Source: Phaseolus vulgaris (Eukaryota > Streptophyta > Magnoliopsida > Fabales > Fabaceae). Taken from it: 64,000 nt of DNA. This document shows, one piece after another, positions 1 through 11,499 of the stretch. The notes beneath the pieces are model-generated. The model worked only from the letters and a program-made list of their open reading frames with translations, was not told the origin of the DNA and did no database searches. A program made the translations under genes and the position numbers. The DNA is taken from positions 35,774,464 through 35,838,463 of the forward strand of contig NC_023759.2 of assembly GCF_000499845.2 (NCBI RefSeq). The letters are read 5' to 3'. Position 1 is the first letter of the stretch. Each line of letters opens with the position of its first letter.

Positions 1-1181
1 TGATTTTTTTTTTCATTTCTTATGTCAATAATTGAATATTTTGTTCCAAAACAACAATAACTTGAACTAATTTGACTCAATTGAAATATTCTAAATTTTT
101 ACCACTATAATATACATTATAACTCATTTAAAATTCACTCACTCAAACTATACAAATTTAATCTCAAACATCTTCAACTCTTTTATATCGAGAATACCGG
201 ACATAGCTAAACATCTGTCTACAAGAAACATTTAATCATTTTACACCATGAACATATTTAACATATCACCAACCATCCATCTTAAGATTCAAATAATTTG
301 AATATACTCCACCAATACAAAATCTATATATAAAATTAAATATTGTTATCACATCACTTTCACACGTAGTTCATATAACCTAAGGTACTATCAAAACTTA
401 ATTAGCTTCCCTTACCTTTTTAAATTGCTTAAATCAAGTTTAAGCTATCAATTTCACTACTCTTACAAAAAGATTAAACTTGTAAAAAAAACACTTTTAT
501 CAACAATCTAAACATATCCCGTGCTCTTGAACTAGCAGAGACTCATCTTTGTCCGAGAAAGACTACATGCAAGACCCCTAGTCCACATGCATGAAACTTC
601 TCAAAACTAACTCGAAAAATGAGTAAAGAGAAACTTACTCTAAAGAAAATTCTAATTTGGAAGCCTTGCTCTGTTCTCCACCAAAATTCCTAAGGTGAAC
701 TCTAATTTACAAAAGGATGAACATATCCTTTAGAAATCTAGAGAAAAGGTAGAGAGAAAGAGTTATTAAAGATGATGGTTTTTTAAAATGAAATTTGAAT
801 AGTTAATTTTTTTCTATTTATAAACTTTATACTTAAATTATAAAATATTCATAATTAATTTAGTTATACAACTTCAACTCTTAACAATTAACTAGGTTCT
901 TACAAACATACTTCCAACAATTAGAAAAAAAATTATGAATAGACACCAATACTTGGTTATTTAAAAACAAATAGGAAGAATATAATTATGTTTTTTAGTT
1001 ATGTAGGAAATTTAATTGTTATTTAGTAATATTAGAAATTTAGAATCATTTTAAAATGTTACACATAAACACATAACACATTATTATGTTACTTAGTTGT
1101 AGTTAAAACTTATGTTATTTGACTAGTTTTAAATAATTGTATCTCTTTTATTATAATTATTTATTCTTATTGATGTCATAA
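1..1181. other. AT-rich intergenic DNA, no gene seen
   Basis: No open frame with recognisable protein similarity is visible on either strand. A less AT-rich patch near 520-760 has a repeat-like composition, but I could not tie it to a family. Confidence 0.6.
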
Positions 1182-1629
1182 CACTAAAAAAATCATTAAA
1201 TAAAAATTAATTTTAGAGAGTAAAATAATTAATTATTATTTAACTAAATTAGGGACTTTTTATAAACTAAAAAAATTATTGGTATCTAAAGTAGTTTCTA
1301 TTATTAATAAAAATTTATAAAATACTTTCTAACTTGGTATCTATCTATTAGCTACCAAGATTTTAGCCACTCACTAATTTATATTCTAAATTAGTCTCTA
1401 TTAGTATTTTAGAGACCAATTTATAATCTAAAATATTAGTAGCTAAAACCTTGGTAGCTAATTTAGATACCAATTTAGAAATAATTTTATAAAGTTTTAT
1501 TAATAATAAAAACCACTTTAGATACAAATAATTTTTTGGTCTCTAAAATGGTATCTAATTTAATTAATATAGTGACTATTTATTTTTGGTCTCTAAGTTT
1601 AGTTACTATTTAATAAGTTTCTTGTAGTG
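1182..1629. mobile_element. CACTA-type fold-back MITE, copy 1 (448 bp)
   Basis: The element opens with CACTAAAAAAATCATTAAAT and closes with CTTGTAGTG. It is flanked on both sides by TAA (1179-1181 and 1630-1632), a 3-bp target duplication as expected for CACTA/En-Spm transposition. The body is a long imperfect inverted repeat built from phrases like 'ttagagaccaa' and 'ttggtatctaa'. It has no coding capacity, so it is a non-autonomous derivative. Confidence 0.8.
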
Positions 1630-1766
1630 TAAATTGTCATTTCCTTCTTGTGGTATATGGAAAATTTTAAAAAATAAAAGAAAGTTTTGTCCAATTTTTG
1701 TTAAAGATTAATGAACTTTAGTTAAATTTATGAGTATATTAGTTAAGTTTTTCAATTTAATACTCA

Positions 1767-2147
1767 CACTACAAGAAAATCATGAAATAGAAACCAATTT
1801 TTAGAGACAAAAAATAATTAGTTGTTATAATGACTAAATTGGAGACCATTTTAGAGACTAAAAAAATTTTGGTTTCTAATTTAGTTTCTATTATTGATAA
1901 ATGGTTTCTAAATTGGTATCTAATTAGCAACCAAAGTTTTTGCTACCAAATTTAAAAACTAAATAATTGGTAGTTAAAACCTTGGTAGCTAATTAGATAC
2001 TTATTTAGAAATCATTTAACAATAATAGAAACTAATTTAGAAACTATTTTTTTTTAGTTTCTAAAATGGTCTCTAATTTAGTTACGATAGCAACTAATTA
2101 TTTTTGGTATCTAAAATTGGTTTCTATTTCATGTTTTTCTTGTAGTG
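1767..2147. mobile_element. CACTA-type fold-back MITE, copy 2 (381 bp)
   Basis: The termini are CACTACAAGAAAATCATG at the left and its inverse ending CTTGTAGTG at the right, with a perfect TCA duplication (1764-1766 and 2148-2150). The left half (about 190 bp) is nearly the reverse complement of the right half, so a transcript would fold into one long hairpin. This is the cleanest copy of the family in the window. It lies only 137 bp from copy 1. Confidence 0.88.
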
Positions 2148-2596
2148 TCAATATAGTAAACTTAATAATTAGTGCTAAATTGATTAAGAAATAATCATGT
2201 TTAGGATATAAAAAAAATCAAATACAAACTTGAAATTCATAATATAGAGGTATGATTTAATTAAGAAATAATTATAATTTTTTTTCATCTTAAGTATTAA
2301 TTTATCAATTACTTTTCTTTAAGTCTATTTTATTATAAATCCATTTTATTATCACATAACCTTCACTGGATTATCTAAGATATTGATGTCATTACTAATG
2401 AAGAAGAATCAAATTAAGATGGGGGCAAGAAAGAACATATGAGATGATTAAACAATACTAACAAGAAATAGGAAGAAATAAGAAATAAATTAAAAAAATT
2501 ACAAAAAGAAGATTCAAGAGAAATTATTTGTAACTTTTAGAATGTTCAATAATCTTCTAGAATATAAAGATTAGATGACTAAAGGTTGAAAAGAGA

Positions 2597-2750
2597 CATG
2601 TAGAGTTGTCACTTCTTTCGCACGTCATTTTCAAGCACATATGATTGTTGTAACTTTCTCCACATGCCCTTTTCAAGTACACGTGATGGTTGTAACTTTA
2701 TTCACTTTATCACTTTCAAGTATATATTAAGGTTGTAACTACTTCACATG
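2597..2750. repeat. Short tandem repeat, about 44 bp x 3
   Basis: Three degenerate units each carry 'ttcaagYacAYRTgatKgttgtaact'-like sequence followed by a C-rich spacer. Such U3-like tandem blocks are common in LTRs, so this may be part of an older retroelement into which the neighbouring solo LTR inserted. That placement is inference. Confidence 0.5.
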
Positions 2751-3015
2751 TCTTCATAACTAATTGGATGTTTCATATATAATTAACACATGGTTAGTTA
2801 ATTAACTTTGTTTAGTCATAAGGATTAATGTTCACATTAAGTGTAATCATTAGTTTGTGTTCACACTTAGGAATATTTAATCTTGTGTTTGCATTGCTTC
2901 ATAACCATTATTCACGACTTTTTGTTGAATTCTATTAAAGCCTTCAACTCTTGTAAAAGACACTCTTGAAATATTTTGAGAGTATGAAATTCTTTCCTTT
3001 AGTTTTTACCTTGAA

Positions 3016-4211
3016 TGTTGAACAAGGTGCTTTGATGTTTCCAAATCTGCTTTAAAGACTTGAAGAACATGCTGCAATGTTTGTGTGTTGTTTAGTAGAT
3101 TTTGTATTGTCAATTCACTTCTAGTATTTATCCAAGCTCAGTTGACTCTTTATCTCTTTTAAAAGAAGTGTTTTCTAAAAAACTATGAAATTTTAGTTAG
3201 TTGTTTTTCAAATCAATTAGTTGAAAAAGTTGTTGTTCAAGGTCTTGTGACTACAACAAGTTTTTTATCTAGTTGATTTGTCACAACAACTGGTTGATTG
3301 ATACTTAGTGTTTTTAAAAGGTTTTCAAAAAGCTTTTCTTTCTTTTTTCTTTTCTGTCAGGAAGAAACAGTTGGTTATTTCGATAGAACAACTAACTGTT
3401 TTATATGAAATCTTTAAAAATAAAATTAATTCAATCAGTTGTTTTTCAAAACAATTAGTTTTTTTTCTTTCAAAACAATCAGTTGTTTTTCTAACAGAAT
3501 TCTGTTATGAATTCTAAACTATTTTTAAATGTTTCTAACTGTTTTTATTAATGATCTAACAGTTTTAACCACTTCTTTGAGTCTATATAAAGACTGTTAT
3601 GTGATATTTTCAAATGGCTAAGAAATAGACTTTATTAAAAACCTTTTCAATAGAAGATCAAAAGCTTTTGGATCATTGCTTGTGTGAAGTAGGAACTGGA
3701 TTTTCTATTCATTTGTACTAGTGCTTTATAAAGCCCATGTGTATTCTATTTCCTTATTTGAATACTGTAATTCTGTGTAAGTCAGTTTTAGAAACGGTTT
3801 CTGGAAACTGTGTCATTGATCAAGAGTGTTTTGTGGTCTTGAGGGGTTCAAGATCAACATTCTTAGTGTGTTTTGTAATCTAATTTTGATTACATAGTGG
3901 ATTCTCAGTGGTTAGCATAGAACTGGATGTAGCTCCTAGTTAAGAGTGAACTAGTATAAATATCTTTGTGAATCTCTCTTTCCCTACTCTTATACACTAC
4001 TTTGTAATATGTTTTTATTTAGTGATATGAACAATCAATTGCTTCGATAAAACAACTGGTTGATTTTTCATAAAGAACTATAAATATGATATTTATCCAG
4101 TTGAACAGAAAATCAATTGGTTGATTTTACCAAACTTTTCACTCTACTTCCAATCATTGCGGCTTGTGAAAACAATTCACTCTCCTCTTGTTTTGACCAC
4201 ACATTCTAACA
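3016..4211 (+). mobile_element. Solo LTR, copia/Sirevirus-like family B (1196 bp)
   Basis: The sequence starts TGTTGAACAAGG and ends ACATTCTAACA, and it is flanked by a perfect 5-bp duplication TTGAA (3011-3015 and 4212-4216). No PBS, PPT or internal region adjoins it, so it is a solo LTR left by LTR-LTR recombination. It shares the block 'actggatgtagctc' followed by 'gtataaa' and the terminal 'ttctaaca' with the LTRs at 20072, 47882, 53174, 59227 and 60465. It contains a copy of the 21-bp-spaced dyad (starts at 3368 and 3389). Confidence 0.88.
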
Positions 4212-4509
4212 TTGAAGAGCTTCTTCAAGTGACAAATCTTCATTGCATTTGTCCTCATAATTCCTTTTCAAGGTAGCGTGTTCTAATCCTTTTTCTCATC
4301 TCAATCAATTGTCTACTTTTTTTTACGTCTTTGTTCTTGAATCTGTCTTGTTTCTATTAGTTGTTGCAAGCTATCAAGCTTCTTCGATGGAAAATGACTT
4401 CTTTCTACACGTATTTGAGTTGATACATCATTTTACCTTCCAAGAAACACATCAAAGTATTTAGTTTTTATTCATTAAATCTATTACAATAACTTTTATT
4501 AGTTTTAAA

Positions 4510-4857
4510 AGAATTAACTTAGTTAATATTGATATATTAGTTTAATAAGCAATAAGGAAACTTTGAGTGTGGTTATGTGTCATGTATTGGATATGGATAA
4601 TATTTTGAGTGGGTATCATATATTTTTGGGATTATTTAATAACATATCTTAACTTTTTCGATAATTTACTTAGTTTTAGTTTAAATTTTTAATAATAGAA
4701 AACTAACATATACAATACATGTACATATAAAATAATTAACTTAGTTGATATTAATATATTAGTTTAGTAAACAATAAGGAAACTTTGAGTGTGGTTATTG
4801 TGTCATGTAATGGATGTGAATAATATTTTGTGTGGATATCATAGATTTTCAGGATTA
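4510..4857. repeat. Tandem duplication, 222-bp period
   Basis: About 125 bp around 4510-4634 recurs at 4732-4857 with high identity; for example 'aaggaaactttgagtgtggt' starts near 4554 and again near 4776. The offset is 222 bp. The second copy runs directly into the GT-rich tract, while the first runs into ordinary AT-rich DNA. No gene is seen here. Confidence 0.7.
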
Positions 4858-4862
4858 AGTAA

Positions 4863-5170
4863 TAAGTGTATGTGCGGGTGTGAGTGCGGGTGCATGTGTG
4901 GGTATGTGTGCAAGTGTGAGTGTGGATGTGTGTGGGGTGTGTGTACATGCGTGTGCATGCATGTGCAAGTGTGTGCGTGTGTGTACTTGCGCTTGTGTTT
5001 GTATGTTTACGTATGCGAGTACGTGCATTTGTGTGCACAAGTGTAAGTGTGGATGTGTGTCTATGCGTGTGTGGTTGCGAGCGCGTATGGGGGGTGCCTA
5101 TGGAGGGTGTGAGGGTGTGTGCGTGTGTGTGTGTGTGCGTGTGTGCGTGTGTGAATGTGTGTGTTTTTTT
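4863..5170. repeat. GT-rich alternating purine-pyrimidine tract
   Basis: About 300 bp of imperfect (TG)n is interspersed with TGCG, TGCATG and GTGAG steps on the plus strand. It is strongly alternating purine-pyrimidine and therefore a candidate for Z-DNA. All frames through it are long and Cys/Val or His/Thr rich, which is a composition artefact rather than evidence of a gene. Confidence 0.85.
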
Positions 5171-5339
5171 TTCTCTTGTTATTTTTTAGAATTCTAATAT
5201 GTTCTTTAATTCTTGTTCTAAATTTTAAATTAAAAAGAACATAATCAAATTCTGAAATTGATCTACTCTTAAATATTCTTTCAAAAAGATTTTTTAAATT
5301 TTTTTTATAATTCAATTTACTGTTTGATAGCTTGAAACC

Positions 5340-5990
5340 TTCATGCATTGGTTTGATTCTTGACTTGTAGAATGGATTAGCAGAAGCAATGAGGAATGGA
5401 GGTCAAGGAGGAGCTACAAATAACTCTTGGTTCCTTGGAATGTCGTGAGGAGTGTGGAGAGTGGTAGGTTAGGCCTAATTACTTGAAGAAAATGAGAGAG
5501 AGATAAAAAAAAGGTGTCTACCCTAGATAGAGGAGACAAAGAGAGTTTGCTTGCAATGTTGGCAGCATAAATATAATATACTTGATCTAAAATTTTAAGA
5601 GCCAAACATCCTTATTTATAAGTATAGGGTCTCAAAATACAAAAGAAATGGTGGGAGTTTTGAATTTGAAATAGGCGCCTAAAACAAGTCACATGACAAG
5701 CGTGAAGGCATGTGATCAATGTGCTTAACCTAGGAGTGCAAGGTCTTATGTGACCAACCTAGGGTTTAAGAGGGGTCGTTATTTAAGAAAAATAAAAGCA
5801 AAAAATCTATAATATTTTTTAACAAGAATTTTAAATCTTATTCTAACTTATACCACTAAGTTATGACTCTTTTAAACATGTATAAAAGTATGTCTCTACT
5901 TGAGGTAGCTAAATTCCATTTTTCTTGTATTCTTTTTGCCATTATCCTATTAGTTAGTCTTTTATTGGGGACTCTGCCATCAACACCCTT
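5340..5990 (-). mobile_element. Probable LTR fragment of a retrotransposon
   Basis: Read on the minus strand, a TATA-like box (cttataaataagg, near 5608-5620) is followed by a pyrimidine-rich leader, as in plant LTRs around the transcription start. No terminal duplication or internal domain was found, so family and limits are uncertain. Confidence 0.4.
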
Positions 5991-6476
5991 TGATTATAAC
6001 ACTTGAAACTCCAAGGAAAGCATCAACACTCCATAAGAAGAAAGAATACCAAAGTACATTGCTTGATGTATCAATTTTCGAACAAAATAAGAAAAACGAT
6101 AAAGTTAGAGACACTTTTTTTCACTCACTTTTTCCACCTAAAAAAAATTATTTATTGCTTTAATAAGCTAAGTTAAACTTTTGTTCACCTTATTCACATG
6201 AAAATAAGAAAAGTATAAAATATATGGCAATAGAACTTTTTAAAAAGTGTCGTAATTTTAAACATAATTATAGATTAGGCCATTAGTTTATTCAAATAAA
6301 TAAATTTTAAAACCCATTTTGCTTTGAAAACAACTTTACATAGTAAATAGATAAAATATTTAATCCATATATATTAGAAAAATTATTGTCAAATATATAA
6401 ACCGATTCCAGGTGGTGTCATTATAGGCTATAGTGAAGGTGAGTGGAAGACTTTATTGGTTTACCTTCTACAAAGA

Positions 6477-6478
<2 letters not shown>

Positions 6479-6518
<40 letters not shown>
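6479..6518. repeat. (AT)n microsatellite
   Basis: About 20 uninterrupted AT dinucleotides. The flanks (5990-6680) show no gene. Confidence 0.95.
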
Positions 6519-6520
<2 letters not shown>

Positions 6521-6680
6521 CCTTTAAAATTGATGGAAATCTACACTCCTTCAACTTTCACACAAGTGATACAACTTTGCAACACCTGTACGTTGAATTG
6601 TATTGACAAATTTATGAGTTTGAGAGAAAAAAAAGAGTATGAATAATAGTTCAATTTGTTTATAGGTTAAAATTAATTTA

Positions 6681-7089
6681 CACTACAATAAAAGAAAATC
6701 ATGAAATATAAACCAATTTGAAAACTAAAGTAATTAATTGTAATAGTAACTAAATTAGATACTATTTTAAAAATTAAAAAGAAATTTGGTTTCTAAATTA
6801 GTTTCTATTATTTTCTATTATTGTTAAATAGTTTCTAAATTGGTATCTAATTAGCCACCAAGATTTTTGCTACCAAATTTAGAAACTAAATAATTGGTAG
6901 TTAAAACCTTAGTTGCTAATTAGATACCAATTTAGAAACTATTTAACAACAATAAAAAATAATAGAAACTAATTTAGAAATCAATTTTTTTTTTTTTAGT
7001 TTATAAAATGGTCTCTATTTTAGTTCCTATTGTAACTAATTATTTTGGTCTCCAAAAATTGGTTTCTATTTCATGATTTTCTTATAGTG
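6681..7089. mobile_element. CACTA-type fold-back MITE, copy 3 (409 bp)
   Basis: The left end is CACTACAATAAAAGAAAATC and the right end is CTTATAGTG, with a perfect TTA duplication (6678-6680 and 7090-7092). The interior matches copy 2 closely, including the central 'taattggtagttaaaacctt' segment. It is non-coding. Confidence 0.85.
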
Positions 7090-9240
7090 TTATATATAAG
7101 TTAGAAAATAAAACTTTGAAAAGTTATGTTATAATTTTTACAAATTAACTAATTCATAAGTTAATTTTAATTTTCTAAATATGATTTTTTTTTACATCTT
7201 TACCTATATATAAAGAGGATTCTCCTTATAACTATTTTTTTGGTGTACATAAATTTCTTCCGATTTAATCATTATTTAATATATCTCATTTTATTAGTAT
7301 AATGGAGTATTTTGTCATTTCATAAGAATTACTTAAAAAATAAAATTATTTTTTAATTTAATATTAATGTATAGTTTTATAGGCAAACTGACTCCATACT
7401 CTTTCCTTAAATTTCTTATTTTAAGAAAACAATAGGAAGAAAGAGAACATACTCTCACACGTTTTTACACCAAATCTCACATATAAAATAAAATAACATT
7501 TATTTTCAATCACTCTCCTCACATCATTTCAAGCAACTATATTATTTGGTAAAACCATTATTCTTTTGTATCTACCATCAAGTCAATCACAACTTTAACG
7601 TGAACATCATCACTCACTCTGATCCCAAAACTACCAATGAAAGAAGAGAAAAAATTTGAAAAAATTCCGCTAGTATTTATAAAGAAATTGATATGGAAAA
7701 ATAGGCTACTTAGTTCGTTTGGATCTATTCCGTCCAAAATGTCTGAAATGGAGTTATGTGAATTGTAAGTTCTGATCCCATCTCGTTAGGTGACTGGAAA
7801 GTCACCAATTTTTTTAATAATAATTTTATTATTCTTTTTAAAATGTATAAAAACACACTTAATTAATAATTTTAATTGGATAAATTTAAAGATTATTTTT
7901 CTAAAAATTTAAATTAATTTATTATAATTAATAATTTATAAGTGCTAATTATTTAAATTAAAATATTATTATATATTTTAATATTTTAAATAATATAATA
8001 AAATATAAATTTTAAAATTATTTTTTATTTTAACTTTTTAGTTTATAAAAAAAATATCTACAAGTCAAGTGGCCTCACTCCAATTTTGACCAGTGATGAT
8101 GATGAAACCAAAGAAACCAAAACAAGTTGAGCTGATTAAAATATCAATCCTTCCACCAAATTAATTAACGACAAGCAACAATTAGATATATAATAATGAA
8201 GAAAAATCATTATTATCACACGTTAAGGTCCTTCTGCATTCAGAATAAGGAGTTTTTTTTTTTCTAACTTGTTCTTACCTCTTTAATTATTCATTCTCAT
8301 TTTTTAATACTTTTAAAAGAAATCATTTATCCCAAATATAATTTTGTATCATAATACAAATTTAATAAACGAATTACTAAAATATATATATACTTTTTTC
8401 AGCACAATGTTTTGAATCGTAGGCCAAACCAACTAAGCGTACAGAACTTAAATCAAAATTATATTTACTTGAGACAATAATTTAATTTTAGGAAAAAAAA
8501 TAAAAAATAAAAAATATTTTCTTCTAATCTAAAATAATTTATGTATAAGATAAATTTATAGAAGGTATTAGATATAAAAGATATAATATAGTTCATGATT
8601 CATTAATGATATAGTTCATTAATATATACTTCATTGTAAACTCTATAAATAAATATATTAAATAAAATAAAAATTGTTATAATATTAACAATACTCAAAA
8701 TACTCACTTGAGTGTTGGAAAATCTTTTGTAACGGAAAATCTTTTGTAAGAACACTCTCTTATAGAAAGAAGAAATCTAAACACGAGAGGAAAGAAAGTA
8801 TGATCGAGGGAGAAAAATTAGTTATTCAGTCGATAGTAGGAACTATCTAGACCTCTTAGTAATATTTCTTAATAATTTATTTCAAATTGATCAATAAAAA
8901 AAGTATAGGAAGTAATTTTTTAGATTGAACTAACAAAATCAAGTTTATTTATTTTGTGTATGTTGAAGATCTCATATCGACTAGAGTTGAAAACATTTTG
9001 TAATATATAAGTTGTAGAAATCTCACCTTATAAATCGATTTCACAATGTTGAATTAGATTTAAATTTTATTTCTTAATTTCATAATAATCTATAAAAAAA
9101 ATGTTTTTATAATAATGCAGAAATTGATTAAGAAATTTAAAGATAGTTCCCAGAAATTTCATTCCAATCAAAATTATTGAGTTGGAAATTTATGAATGAT
9201 GAATCTGAGCTGTGTTTTGTTGTTATTGGAGGTACTTGGT
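7090..9240. other. Intergenic DNA, no gene seen
   Basis: Very AT-rich, with poly-A/T runs and short direct repeats such as 'ggaaaatcttttgtaa' at about 8718 and 8736. I see no protein-coding similarity. Confidence 0.6.
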
Positions 9241-9255
9241 GGATGATGCAATCCT

Positions 9256-9346
9256 TGACACGTCATCGAGATTGACCTGATAGAAAATGCAGAACAAAAA
9301 TGGAGTTTTCCAAATTTCTAAGTCTCCTTATTTTTCTATATATAAA
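9256..9346 (+). promoter_or_regulatory. Core promoter of the glucanase gene
   Basis: A TATA box TATATATAAA lies at 9337-9346, 75 bp before the ATG. Upstream are TGACACGTCA (9256-9265), an ACGT-core element of the bZIP/ABRE type, and TTGACC (9272-9277), a W-box core for WRKY factors. WRKY control fits a defence-type glucanase. The motif identities are seen; function is inferred. Confidence 0.55.
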
Positions 9347-9420
9347 GCAACTAGTTTTGGAACTTACATTGCCATTCCCTCTTCTATTATTCCTTCTTCC
9401 TAAACATTTTTCTCATCAAA

Positions 9421-11006
9421 ATGCTTCCATTTCACTCCTTCATTTCACTCCTATTTATGCTTCTAATCACTCATTCTGCCATAACAGGTATCTTTCACTA
9501 CTCATTATTTATTCAAAAAAAGTTCTATCTCACTTTCATTTCACAATTCTTTTAATAATAAATATTATATTTTGTTAATAAAAATTCATGTAAACAAAAT
9601 TTTAAAATAAAATAATATTATATTTAGTTGTGAAATGAAGGTGGAAAAAATTGTAGATGTTAAAGAATTATCACCCTTATTGTAGGATATAAATAAAACG
9701 CTATACTCACAATTGTTTTTTTAATTTTAAACAAAAATATTTAAAAACAATGCTTTAAAATATAAACTTATAACTTCAAATAATATTAAAGTATATTTCA
9801 AATAATTTTTTTTGAAAACAATTTCAATTTCATAGGTATAAATGAAAACAATGCATACGTAAAATTACATTCTTAACAATGATTAATATTTTTTTATCAA
9901 TAACTTCACTTGATATTTTTTATAAAATATTTAAATAAATTTTACTAACTATGATTAGTTGGTAATAATTAGTTATGCATGTGAGAGGTATTTGAAGTCT
10001 AACCCAAGTAGTAGTATTTTTATCTACTGACCATTGGTAGTATTTTGTTGCATCTAACTCAGAAGCACAATCTGGAGTATGTTATGGAAGACTTGGCAAC
10101 GACTTGCCATCTCCCAGAGAAGTTGTGGGACTCTACAATCAATACAACATTGGCAGGATGAGAATTTATGATCCAAATCCAGAAGTTCTTGGAGCTTTGA
10201 GAGGCTCCACTATTCAGCTGCTGTTAGACATTCCAAATAAAGACCTCGGAAATCTAGCATCTAGCCAAGTGAATGCAAACAAATGGGTGCAAGACAACAT
10301 AAAAAACTATGCCAATGTCAGATTCAGATACATTGCTGTGGGAAATGAAGTAAAGCCTGAAGATTCAGCTGCACCGTTTGTAGTGCCTGCAATGCAAAAC
10401 ATTCAAAATGCCATTTCTGCAGCAGGCCTTGGAAACCAAATAAAAGTTTCCACTGCCATTGAGACTGGTGCCTTGGCCGAATCATTCCCTCCATCAAAAG
10501 GCTCCTTCAAGTCTAACTATAGAGCAGCATATATTGATGGTGTCATAAGATTTCTGGTGAACAATAACTCCCCATTATTGGTTAATGTTTACACTTATTT
10601 CGCTTACGCCAAATCTGGGGACATTAGTCTTGATTATGCTCTTTTCACTTCTCCTTCGGTGGTGGTGAATGATGGTTCACATGGTTATAGAAACCTTTTT
10701 TATGCTATGGTGGATGCTGTTTATTCTGCATTGGAAAAAGTAGGGGGAGGGTCACTGAACATAGTTGTGTCTGAGACTGGATGGCCTTCTTCTGGTGGGA
10801 AGGGAACTACACTTGACAATGCAAGAACTCACAACACAAAGTTGGTTCAACATGTCAAAAGTGGAACTCCAAAAAGACCTGGTAAACCTATTGAAACATA
10901 TTTGTTTGCCATGTTTGATGAAAATCAGAAGCATCCAGAGCATGAGAAATTTTGGGGGCTCTTCCGTCCAGATAAAACGCCCAAATACTCTATTAATTTG
11001 AATTAG
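9421..11006 (+). CDS. Glucan endo-1,3-beta-glucosidase (GH17), secreted
   Basis: The product hydrolyses beta-1,3-glucans (callose, fungal wall glucan). Exon 1 is 9421-9487 and exon 2 is 10063-11006, with a GT-AG phase-1 intron of 575 bp. The joined product is 336 residues, usual for the family. Residues 1-24 form a hydrophobic signal peptide, and the mature chain begins near Gln25 with [14 protein letters not shown], the family N-terminus. The acid/base Glu is in AVGNEV (Glu118) and the nucleophile in [11 protein letters not shown] (Glu260). The chain ends at [14 protein letters not shown] with no vacuolar extension or GPI/X8 tail, so the protein is probably apoplastic. The conserved GH17 start lies upstream of the long second-exon frame and is recovered only with this splice, which also supplies the signal peptide. 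Defence or developmental role is not decidable from sequence. Confidence 0.95.
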
Positions 11007-11121
11007 TTAATACAACCAAAATTTATAAGGAATAAGGGCTATGATTCCAGAGGAGACTCTTCCATAATATCTCCATTGTTGGAATCTTATTACCCATTTA
11101 CTATCAAACTTTGATGCTTTC

Positions 11122-11127
11122 AATAAA
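11122..11127 (+). promoter_or_regulatory. Poly(A) signal of the glucanase gene
   Basis: AATAAA, 116 bp after the stop codon, in a T-rich context. Confidence 0.6.
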
Positions 11128-11499
11128 ACTTTTCCTTTTCATTTGCCATATAATTATGACACAAACCTACACATTTATATTATCTTAAGATGACAGAGAG
11201 AGGCTTGCTCCAAAGTATAAAAGTATTATTAATTAATATAAACAAAATACCAATTCATTTGTTTAAATTATGGTATGTATTCTCCTTGACATGAGTCGAA
11301 ATGATGCGATGTGATGTGACTTTCATATTATCTTTTTACAAACTCCAACTCTTCATGTTGGAAGTCACACAATGATGAGGGAGATTTCACCTACAGAAGA
11401 TTATGTTATGCTCAAGTCAGTAAAAACATAAAATATACGAGTGTAATATGTATTAAAAATATATGAGGCGTGGGTATGACAGTTTTAATTGTCTATGCA

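Noticed and set aside
3308..3517. Phe-rich 69-residue ORF
   Set aside because: It lies inside a solo LTR and is explained by T-rich sequence.
4751..5348. Several overlapping Cys/Val- or His/Thr-rich frames
   Set aside because: They run through the GT-rich tract on both strands; low complexity keeps every frame open, with no domain or start context.
10104..11006. Single-exon glucanase starting inside exon 2
   Set aside because: The first codon there is TTG, and the conserved GVCYG N-terminus and signal peptide lie upstream across a GT-AG intron.
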